Both the position numbers and the translations under genes were made by a program. From positions 1 to 5,213 of the forward strand of contig USNH01000094.1 in the NCBI GenBank assembly GCA_900556015.1: DNA of 5,213 bases, in the 5' to 3' direction. A model generated the notes under the pieces. That model was given only the letters and a program-made list of their open reading frames with translations. It did no database searches and was not told where the DNA came from. Below are positions 1-4,681 of the stretch, in pieces (the stretch's first letter is position 1; each line of letters starts with the position of its first letter). This DNA comes from an uncultured Eubacteriales bacterium. GTDB lineage: Bacteria > Bacillota_A > Clostridia > Oscillospirales > Oscillospiraceae.

Positions 1-474
1 TTGTATATCGCGGCACGGCTCAGTGAGCCGGCGGACGGCGCGGCCATGCAGGATCTGACCATGTGCGACGACGGCATCGACTATTTCGACTATGCCGAGT
101 GCTTGAACGACCTGGTAAAGACGGAGCATCTGCGCTTGACGGAGGATGGGCGGTATCTCATCACGGAGAAAGGGAAGCGGAACAGCGCCATCTGCGAGAG
201 CAGCTTGCCTTATTCGGTGCGGCAGCGGTCAGATCGGAACATTGCGGCCTATAACAAGGCGGCGCTGCGCCGGGCGCAGGTACAGAGCCATGTGACGGAG
301 CGGGAGAACGGGACGTTCACCGTGACGCTGGCGCTGCGGGACGACGTGGACAGTCTGATGCATCTGGAGCTGATGATGGCGGACAGGGACAGCGCGGACA
401 AGCTGGCAAAGCGGTTTCAAAAAGAGCCGGAGGCGGTGTACGCCAAGGTCATCCAGGCGCTGTGCGAGGAATAG
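1..474 (+). CDS. DUF4364 family protein, 5'-truncated by the window edge
   Basis: The frame is open from base 1 to the TAG at 472-474 and gives about 157 residues. The first codon is TTG, but it is probably internal. Family members usually begin some 15-20 residues earlier with a segment running into a hydrophobic 'LYI..RL' stretch, and here that stretch is the first thing seen. The recognisable family signature is the acidic/aromatic block around residues 18-40 (LTMCDDGIDYFDYAECLNDL), followed by a short basic hairpin region (EDGRYLITEKGK, about 48-59) that resembles the wing of a winged-helix fold. The C-terminal half (about 95-157) is a mixed beta/alpha domain rich in charged residues. No membrane segment or signal peptide is present. 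The molecular function is not established; a DNA-binding regulatory role is only an inference from the winged-helix look. A terminator follows immediately, so it is probably transcribed separately from the sporulation operon. Confidence 0.85.
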   Translation: MYIAARLSEPADGAAMQDLTMCDDGIDYFDYAECLNDLVKTEHLRLTEDGRYLITEKGKRNSAICESSLPYSVRQRSDRNIAAYNKAALRRAQVQSHVTERENGTFTVTLALRDDVDSLMHLELMMADRDSADKLAKRFQKEPEAVYAKVIQALCEE

Positions 475-489
475 AATATGGATGAAAAG

Positions 490-522
490 ACACCCTGCAC
501 CGATGCGGTGCGGGGTGTTTTT
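490..522 (+). terminator. Rho-independent terminator after the DUF4364 gene
   Basis: A 12-base-pair stem is formed by 490-501 (ACACCCTGCACC) and 507-518 (GGTGCGGGGTGT), closing a 5-base loop (GATGC). All pairs are Watson-Crick except one T-G wobble. The stem is followed by a run of five T (518-522) and preceded by an A-rich stretch (485-488), so it is a textbook intrinsic terminator. It lies 15 bases past the stop at 474 and should insulate the spoIIIA operon from upstream read-through. Confidence 0.93.
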
Positions 523-532
523 GCGTCCGGGG

Positions 533-561
533 TTCTAATCCGGGACGAGCTGTCATAAGGT
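533..561 (+). promoter_or_regulatory. Candidate sigma-E-type promoter for the spoIIIA operon (weak match)
   Basis: Between the terminator and the first spoIIIA gene there are only 67 bases, so the operon promoter should lie here. The best placement I see is a -10 element CATAAGGT at 554-561 (5 of 8 against the sigma-E consensus CATACAMT) with a -35 element TTCTAAT at 533-539 (4 of 7 against KMATATT), spaced 14 bases. Transcription would start near 568, just ahead of the Shine-Dalgarno at 570-580. Sigma-E control of spoIIIA is well established in B. subtilis. The match itself is weak, so position is argued mainly from context. Confidence 0.35.
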
Positions 562-569
562 AGGCTGAC

Positions 570-580
570 AGGAAGGGAGG
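570..580 (+). promoter_or_regulatory. Shine-Dalgarno for spoIIIAA
   Basis: AGGAAGGGAGG ends 9 bases before the ATG at 590. This is good spacing and favours that ATG over the in-frame ATG at 596. It is the strongest ribosome-binding site in the operon, as expected for the lead gene. Confidence 0.8.
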
Positions 581-589
581 CGGCTGACC

Positions 590-1513
590 ATGGAGATGAG
601 CTACGCCATCGGACGGTATGAGCAGGCGGCGGAGCTGCTGCCGGCCCGGTGGCAGCAGGCGGCGCGGCGCGTGCCGGACTACCGTAAGGCCCGGGCGGAG
701 GAGTTCCGGCTGCGGGCCGGGCGGCCCATGACGCTGGTGACGCCGGAAGGGGAGCTGTTCGTCAGCGATGAGCTGCCCCGGCAGAGCGTGACGCAGGCCG
801 ATCTGGAGCAGCTGTGCGACGTGGTGACAGGGTATTCCCGTTACGCGGCCACCGAGGCCATGGGAAAGGGCTATCTGGTGGGACGGGGCGGCTTCCGCGT
901 AGGGCTGTGCGGTACAGTGGTGGTGCGTGAGGGTGTGGGCGTGAACCTGCGGGACATCTCATCGGCCACGGTGCGTATCAGCCGTCAGGTGTCGGGGCTG
1001 TGTGGGAGTGTCTCCGAGTTGCTGCCGGAGGGGGAGACGTTTGAGAGTACGCTCATCGCCGCGCCGCCGGGGGCGGGCAAGACCACGCTGCTGCGGGAGA
1101 TGGCGGCGGCGCTGTCCAACGGCAGCGAGACGCGGCCAGCGCTGCGGGTAGGCATCGTGGACGAGCGGGGCGAGCTGGCAGGGATGTACCGGGGCGTGCC
1201 GCAGCTGGACGTGGGCTTCCATACCGACGTGCTGGACGGCTGTCCCAAGGCGCTGGGCATCCCCATGCTGGTGCGCTCCGCCAATCCACAGGTCATCGTT
1301 GTGGATGAGATCACGGCGGAGGAGGACCTGCGGGCCATGACGGCGGCGGCCAACTGCGGTGTGGCACTGCTGGCCACCATCCACGCACTGGACGGCGAGG
1401 AGCTGCGGCGCAAGCCGCTGTTCCCCATGCTGGAGGCGGCGCAGGTGTTCCGGCATCTCGTTACCATCTCGGTGGAGGCGGGAGTACGGCGGTATCGGGT
1501 ACAAAACCTGTGA
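590..1513 (+). CDS. spoIIIAA: Stage III sporulation protein AA, secretion-type ATPase
   Basis: This 307-residue protein has the length usual for SpoIIIAA. It is the cytoplasmic ATPase of the SpoIIIA-SpoIIQ mother cell-to-forespore channel and is related to type II/IV secretion ATPases of the GspE/VirB11 group. The N-terminal domain holds the family motif EFRLRAGRP (38-46) and a Gly-rich segment (about 92-108). The nucleotide-binding domain shows a Walker A, APPGAGKTT (158-166), with K164 and T165; its first position is Ala instead of the textbook Gly. It also shows an acidic Asp-box-like motif VDERGE (190-195), a Walker B VIVVDE (235-240) with D239/E240, and a conserved TIHA (263-266) in the position of the secretion-ATPase His box. 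No membrane segment is visible. The stop codon overlaps the next start (TGATG), which suggests translational coupling with spoIIIAB. B. subtilis work shows that ATPase activity of this protein is needed for sigma-G activity in the forespore. Confidence 0.97.
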   Translation: MEMSYAIGRYEQAAELLPARWQQAARRVPDYRKARAEEFRLRAGRPMTLVTPEGELFVSDELPRQSVTQADLEQLCDVVTGYSRYAATEAMGKGYLVGRGGFRVGLCGTVVVREGVGVNLRDISSATVRISRQVSGLCGSVSELLPEGETFESTLIAAPPGAGKTTLLREMAAALSNGSETRPALRVGIVDERGELAGMYRGVPQLDVGFHTDVLDGCPKALGIPMLVRSANPQVIVVDEITAEEDLRAMTAAANCGVALLATIHALDGEELRRKPLFPMLEAAQVFRHLVTISVEAGVRRYRVQNL

Positions 1514-1992
1514 TGGCGCGTTTCGTAGGCGGCGGGCTGATCTCGCTGGCGGCGGTGTACGCGCTGTGGAGGGCCGGGCGGTGCAGACAGCAGCGGCGGG
1601 CGCTGCTGTGGTCCTTGGTCGAAGCACTTGAGTACATGGAAACGGCCATTCGGTGGCAGCGAATGCCGCTGCCGCAGGTGTTTCAGACGCTGGCGCGGCG
1701 GGAAAACTGCGGGTCGTACTTTGAAAAAGTGGCCGCTATGCTGCAAAGCAATATAACTTTACAAGCTGCATGGGAAAAGACTTTTCGTGATTTGCCCTGT
1801 GGCGGCGGGGACATACTCTGCCGCATCGCGCTGGCGGGAGACGGAGAGCGGCTGGAGGGGGCGCTGCGGAGTGCCCGGGAGGAGCTGACGGCGCTGTGCC
1901 GGCGCAGGGAGGAGGCAGACCGGCAGCAGGGGCGCGTCCGGGCGGCGGCAGTGCTGTCGGCGGCCTGTCTGCTTATCATTTTACTGCTGTGA
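1513..1992 (+). CDS. spoIIIAB: Stage III sporulation protein AB, GspF-like membrane protein
   Basis: The protein has 159 residues from the ATG at 1513, close to the roughly 170 of B. subtilis. A GTG at 1510, directly before it, would add one residue. I chose the ATG because it shares its A with the TGA stop of spoIIIAA (TGATG). There is no clear Shine-Dalgarno, so start depends on coupling. Hydrophobic segments lie at about 4-20 and 142-159, the latter ending the protein. Between them is a mostly helical cytoplasmic domain, with the family-like block LEYMETAIRWQRMPLPQVF (39-57) and a charged helix (about 112-141, rich in R and E). SpoIIIAB is distantly related to the GspF platform protein of type II secretion and is thought to link the SpoIIIAA ATPase to the membrane base; the partner assignment is inferred from that homology. 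Codons about 77-95 are unusually AT-rich for this operon. Confidence 0.95.
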   Translation: MARFVGGGLISLAAVYALWRAGRCRQQRRALLWSLVEALEYMETAIRWQRMPLPQVFQTLARRENCGSYFEKVAAMLQSNITLQAAWEKTFRDLPCGGGDILCRIALAGDGERLEGALRSAREELTALCRRREEADRQQGRVRAAAVLSAACLLIILLL

Positions 1993-1996
1993 GGGA
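1991..1996 (+). promoter_or_regulatory. Shine-Dalgarno for spoIIIAC
   Basis: GAGGGA overlaps the last bases of spoIIIAB and sits 5 bases before the ATG at 2002. It is one of only three clear ribosome-binding sites in the window at a gene that does not overlap its neighbour. Confidence 0.6.
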
Positions 1997-2001
1997 CGGA
2001 A

Positions 2002-2196
2002 ATGGATGTTGATCTGATCTTCAAAATTGCGGCCATCGGCATACTGGTGGCGGTGCTGAACCTGCTGCTGGTACGCAGCGGGCGGGAGGAGCAGGCCATG
2101 ATGACCACGCTGGCGGGGCTGATCGTGGTGCTGATGATGCTGGTGCAGCAGATCAGCGACCTGTTCGACCTGGTGAAGACGCTGTTCTCCCTGTGA
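2002..2196 (+). CDS. spoIIIAC: Stage III sporulation protein AC, small two-span membrane protein
   Basis: This 64-residue hydrophobic protein matches the 64-68 residues normal for SpoIIIAC. Two membrane helices are evident, about 5-24 and 33-49, joined by the conserved charged turn RSGREEQA (25-32). An amphipathic tail ends in LFDLVKTLFSL. It belongs to the SpoIIIAC/AD family, believed to form part of the membrane base of the channel with SpoIIIAD and SpoIIIAE; the precise role is unknown. A 9-base gap containing GAGGGA separates it from spoIIIAB, and its stop is 3 bases before the start of spoIIIAD. Length, charge pattern and gene order together make the call secure. Confidence 0.96.
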   Translation: MDVDLIFKIAAIGILVAVLNLLLVRSGREEQAMMTTLAGLIVVLMMLVQQISDLFDLVKTLFSL

Positions 2197-2199
2197 CGT

Positions 2200-2586
2200 A
2201 TGGAGCTGGTGCTGCGTTTGACGGTGCTGTGTCTCGTGGGGGCGCTGCTGGCGGTATTGCTGCGGCGCACCGGGCCGGACATGGCGCTGCTGCTGGCTTT
2301 GGCGGTGTGCGGCGCGGGGCTGGCGCTGCTCTTAGAGCCATTGGGTGCGCTGCGGGATTTTTGGGAGGAGGCCGCCGGATGGGGAGACCTGCCCATGCAG
2401 CTGTTTGCGCCGCTGGTCAAGACGGTGGGCATCGCGCTGGTGAGCCGGACAGGCTCAGATCTGTGCCGGGACGCCGGGGAGAGCGCCGTGGCGTCCGTGC
2501 TGGAGACGGCGGGGGCGGTGGCGGCGATATGGGTGTCGCTGCCGCTGTTTCAGGCGGCCTGGGAGCTGCTGCGTTCGCTTCTATGA
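2200..2586 (+). CDS. spoIIIAD: Stage III sporulation protein AD, membrane protein
   Basis: The protein has 128 residues, typical for SpoIIIAD, and shares the SpoIIIAC/AD fold with its upstream neighbour. Hydrophobic segments lie at about 4-22, 27-45 and 97-117, with an amphipathic stretch at 68-84. The diagnostic block runs through KTVGIALVSRTGSDLC (74-89) and DAGESAVASVLE (91-102), which matches the conserved 'K..GI......S..C.DaGe.a....E' pattern of the family. The start ATG lies only 3 bases past the spoIIIAC stop with no Shine-Dalgarno, so reinitiation or coupling is likely. The end overlaps the first codon of spoIIIAE (ATGA). Its place in the channel is the mother-cell membrane base; no catalytic role is known. 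Confidence 0.96.
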   Translation: MELVLRLTVLCLVGALLAVLLRRTGPDMALLLALAVCGAGLALLLEPLGALRDFWEEAAGWGDLPMQLFAPLVKTVGIALVSRTGSDLCRDAGESAVASVLETAGAVAAIWVSLPLFQAAWELLRSLL

Positions 2587-3674
2587 GGAGGAAAACGGTG
2601 TGGCTGCTGGCGATGGTGCTGGCGGCGGTGTGTATAGAGACGGCGGCGGCAGACAGCATCATCCCGCCGGAGGTGTCGGAGGCTGTGCCGCCGGAGGCGG
2701 CGCAGATGATGGAGGAGATTGGGGACGCGCCGGAGCAGTCGCTGTGGCAGGGACTGCGGAAGCTGTGGACGGCGGCGCGGGACTATGCGGCCCAGGCGCT
2801 GCACCAGCGGCTGTCCGGGGCGGTGGTGCTGCTGGGCGTGGTGCTGCTGTGCAGCGTGGCGGAGAGCTTTTTCGCGGCGGCGGAGCAGCCGTCCGTGCCG
2901 CGGTATGTGGCCATGGCGGGTGCGATGGCCATTACGCTGACAGCGGCGGGGGATTTCAAACAGCTGATGGGCTTAGGCGTGGAGACGCTGGAGGAGCTGG
3001 ACGTGTTTGCCAAGGCGCTGCTGCCCACGCTTTCGGCGGCGGTGGCGGCCAGCGGCGGCATGGTATCGGCAGGAGCGAAGCAGGTGGCGACGGTGTTTTT
3101 CACGAACCTGCTGCTCAGCGTCATCCGAAAGGTGCTGCTGCCGCTGCTGTACGGCTGCATCGTGGCTGCGGCGGCGGACGCTATGATCCCGGGACACAGC
3201 CTGAAGAAGATCGGCACAGGCATACGGAAGGGCGTGACGTGGGCGCTGACGGGGGTGATGCTGCTGTTCACCGGGTTTCTGACGCTGACCGGGGCGGCCA
3301 GCAGCGCCGCCGACGCGCTGACCATGCAGATGACGCGCTCCGCCATCTCCGCCGCCGTGCCGGTGGTGGGGTCGATCATCTCTGATGCCACCGGGACAGT
3401 GCTGGCCGGGGCGGGGATGCTGAAAAGCGCCGTGGGCGTGTTCGGGATGCTGGCGGTGCTGGCTATCTGCCTGACGCCGTTTCTGACTATGGCGGTGCAG
3501 TATCTGCTGTATAAGCTGGCGGCGTTTTTGGCGGGAACGATGACGGAGGGGCCGCTGGAGGAACTGATCGATGCGCTGGGCTCGGCCTTCGGGCTGATGC
3601 TGGGCATGACGGGGAGCTGTGCGCTGCTGCTGCTCATCTCCATTACATCTTCGGTATCGGTGGTGGTGACATGA
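2583..3674 (+). CDS. spoIIIAE: Stage III sporulation protein AE, multispanning membrane protein
   Basis: The product has 363 residues from the ATG at 2583, somewhat shorter than the roughly 400 of B. subtilis. A signal peptide is visible: basic start MRRK, hydrophobic core to about residue 18, and an AAA-DS cleavage-like site near 23. An extracytoplasmic acidic/Pro-rich region (about 24-75) follows, then about six or seven hydrophobic segments (roughly 77-92, 107-122, 168-198 possibly double, 219-238, 285-310, 333-356). The block VPVVGSIISDATGTVLAG (259-276) resembles the most conserved part of the family. SpoIIIAE is the largest membrane component and the likely pore or base of the channel. 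The start is uncertain: AGGAGG at 2586-2591 lies inside codons 2-3 and is ideally placed for a GTG at 2598. I keep the ATG because it overlaps the spoIIIAD stop (ATGA) and supplies the basic n-region. The same frame is open upstream to a GTG at 2193, but that part only shadows spoIIIAD. Confidence 0.95.
   Translation: MRRKTVWLLAMVLAAVCIETAAADSIIPPEVSEAVPPEAAQMMEEIGDAPEQSLWQGLRKLWTAARDYAAQALHQRLSGAVVLLGVVLLCSVAESFFAAAEQPSVPRYVAMAGAMAITLTAAGDFKQLMGLGVETLEELDVFAKALLPTLSAAVAASGGMVSAGAKQVATVFFTNLLLSVIRKVLLPLLYGCIVAAAADAMIPGHSLKKIGTGIRKGVTWALTGVMLLFTGFLTLTGAASSAADALTMQMTRSAISAAVPVVGSIISDATGTVLAGAGMLKSAVGVFGMLAVLAICLTPFLTMAVQYLLYKLAAFLAGTMTEGPLEELIDALGSAFGLMLGMTGSCALLLLISITSSVSVVVT
2586..2591 (+). 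promoter_or_regulatory. Perfect Shine-Dalgarno inside the 5' end of spoIIIAE
   Basis: AGGAGG follows directly on the overlapping stop/start (ATGA) of spoIIIAD/spoIIIAE and lies 6 bases before an in-frame GTG at 2598. It encodes Arg-Arg if the ATG at 2583 is used. It is either a true ribosome-binding site for the shorter start or an accident of the basic signal-peptide codons. Confidence 0.45.
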
Positions 3675-4162
3675 TCTGGGATACGCTGCGGAGTTGGCTG
3701 ACGGGCATTATCGCCGCGGGGATCGTGCTGTCGGTGCTGTACGCGCTGCTGCCCAAGGGGCGGTGGAGGCCCATCGCACGGGCGGCGGGCGGCGTGGCGC
3801 TGCTGCTGGTGATCCTGCGGCCTGTGGTGGATATGGACATGGGGGCGTTTGCACTGTCCTATGACGACTACGAGCGGGAGATACAGGCGCTGACGGAGGA
3901 GTACCGGCAAAGCGCCTCCCGGGAGCTTACATCACTCATAGAAGAGAAAACGGCTGCATATATTGCCAGCAAGGGCGCGGAGCTGGGGCTGGACTGTACG
4001 GCACAAGTGGAAACGGAGCTGCGGGAGGGCGTGCCCTATCCCGCGGCGGCCACGCTGGACATTGACCGCGATCCGGCGCTGGCGGCCTGGATGGCGTCGG
4101 AGCTGGACATAGGGGAGGACCGGCAGCACTGGGCTGTGCCGGAGGCTGAGGTGGACGGATGA
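3671..4162 (+). CDS. spoIIIAF: Stage III sporulation protein AF, membrane protein with ring-building-type soluble domain
   Basis: The protein has 163 residues, shorter than the roughly 206 of B. subtilis but in a clostridial range. Two membrane helices lie near the N-terminus, about 8-27 and 36-53, with the conserved turn ALLPKGRWRPIARAAGG (25-41) between them. After them comes a soluble domain: a helical segment (about 64-100) with the sequence EEKTAAYIASKGAELGLDC (91-109), then a strand-rich part (110-145). The known structure of the B. subtilis soluble domain is a ring-building-motif fold like that of SpoIIIAG and type III secretion proteins. It is thought to form one ring of the channel between the two membranes. 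The start ATG overlaps the spoIIIAE stop (ATGA) with only a weak GGTGGTGA before it. The end overlaps the spoIIIAG start in the same way. A candidate internal promoter lies within this gene. Confidence 0.95.
   Translation: MIWDTLRSWLTGIIAAGIVLSVLYALLPKGRWRPIARAAGGVALLLVILRPVVDMDMGAFALSYDDYEREIQALTEEYRQSASRELTSLIEEKTAAYIASKGAELGLDCTAQVETELREGVPYPAAATLDIDRDPALAAWMASELDIGEDRQHWAVPEAEVDG
3936..3964 (+). promoter_or_regulatory. Candidate internal sigma-E promoter for spoIIIAG-spoIIIAH
   Basis: Within spoIIIAF an AT-rich pocket contains TCATAGA (3936-3942; 5 of 7 against KMATATT) and CATATATT (3957-3964; 6 of 8 against CATACAMT) separated by exactly 14 bases, the preferred sigma-E spacing. It matches better than anything in the gap before spoIIIAA. 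B. subtilis is known to need an internal spoIIIA promoter located in spoIIIAF for spoIIIAG and spoIIIAH expression, so the placement is meaningful. The alternative is chance arising from codons for a conserved protein stretch. Confidence 0.45.
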
Positions 4163-4659
4163 GACTGGAAAAGGTGCTGGAGACGCTGAAGAAATACCGA
4201 TTGCCGGCGCTGGTGGTACTGGCGGGGGTGGTGCTGATGCTGCTGCCCACCGGCACTAAGACCGACAAGGCGGAGGATACGGCGGAAGATGAGGGCTTTT
4301 CCCTGACGGAGACGGAGCAGCGGATGGCAGAGGTCATCGGCGCCATCGACGGCGTGGGACGGGTGAAGGTGATGCTGACGCTGCGGAGCGGTGAGACGCT
4401 GTCGCTGGCGGAGGACAGCAGCGCGTCACAGGGCAGCGGCGGCGATGTGCGGCGGGAGAGCCAGGTGCTGACCGTGAACCGGGGCAGCGGCAAGCAGGAG
4501 GTGGTGGTCACCCAGCGGATGTACCCTGTCTATCAGGGTGCGGTGGTGGTCTGCCAGGGGGCAGGCAACAGCCAGGTGCGGCTGACGGTCATCGACGCGG
4601 TGTCAGTGCTGACTGGGTTGAGCAGCGACAAAATTTCAGTGGTCAAGTGGAAAAATTAG
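4159..4659 (+). CDS. spoIIIAG: Stage III sporulation protein AG, ring-forming channel protein
   Basis: The product has 166 residues, clearly shorter than the 229 of B. subtilis. A short basic cytoplasmic start (RLEKVLETLKKYR) leads to one membrane helix at about 15-30. An acidic linker (about 33-55) follows, and then the ring-building motif. That motif begins with the helix EQRMAEVIGAIDGVGRVKV (53-71), followed by strand MLTLRSG (72-78). A polar Ser/Gly-rich insertion covers about 79-112. The remainder (EVVVTQRMYPVYQGAVVVCQGAG, 114-136, then the helix 139-153 and the strand KISVVKW at 158-164) resembles EscJ/PrgK-type ring proteins. In B. subtilis SpoIIIAG forms a large ring of about 30 subunits in the space between the membranes. 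The ATG overlaps the spoIIIAF stop (ATGA), with a modest GAGGTGGA just upstream. Confidence 0.96.
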   Translation: MRLEKVLETLKKYRLPALVVLAGVVLMLLPTGTKTDKAEDTAEDEGFSLTETEQRMAEVIGAIDGVGRVKVMLTLRSGETLSLAEDSSASQGSGGDVRRESQVLTVNRGSGKQEVVVTQRMYPVYQGAVVVCQGAGNSQVRLTVIDAVSVLTGLSSDKISVVKWKN

Positions 4660-4665
4660 ATATGT

Positions 4666-4672
4666 GGGAGGA
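4666..4672 (+). promoter_or_regulatory. Shine-Dalgarno for spoIIIAH
   Basis: GGGAGGA lies 9 bases before the ATG at 4682 in the 22-base gap after spoIIIAG. It sets the start of spoIIIAH and gives it independent translation, fitting the need for high levels of a ring subunit. Confidence 0.75.
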
Positions 4673-4681
4673 CAAAACATC

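Noticed and set aside
1061..1087. Walker A of SpoIIIAA lacking the first Gly (APPGAGKT), possibly a degenerate ATPase.
   Set aside because: The essential GK-T residues, Walker B Asp-Glu and the His box are all intact, and the first Gly position is tolerant in secretion-type ATPases, so there is no reason to call it inactive.
1721..1757. A sigma-A-like pair TTGAAA (1721-1726) and TATAAC (1752-1757) inside spoIIIAB.
   Set aside because: The spacing is 25 bases, far from the needed 16-18, so it does not form a promoter.
2193..2582. The spoIIIAE frame stays open upstream across all of spoIIIAD to a GTG at 2193, which could suggest a longer or fused protein.
   Set aside because: The added 130 residues are a Gly/Ala/Arg-rich low-complexity translation typical of an off-frame read of GC-rich DNA, while spoIIIAD in the other frame matches its family well. 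The real SpoIIIAE begins with a signal peptide at 2583.
2600..3385. A 261-codon plus-strand frame inside spoIIIAE.
   Set aside because: It is extremely Gly/Ala-rich, runs off-frame of spoIIIAE, and lacks any start context or domain.
2783..3910. A 375-codon open frame on the minus strand opposite spoIIIAE and spoIIIAF.
   Set aside because: It mirrors two well-supported genes, has Ser/Pro/Ala-rich composition without a recognisable domain, and is expected from GC-rich codon bias. The same applies to the other minus-strand frames, such as 959-1627, 985-1746 and 1683-2432.
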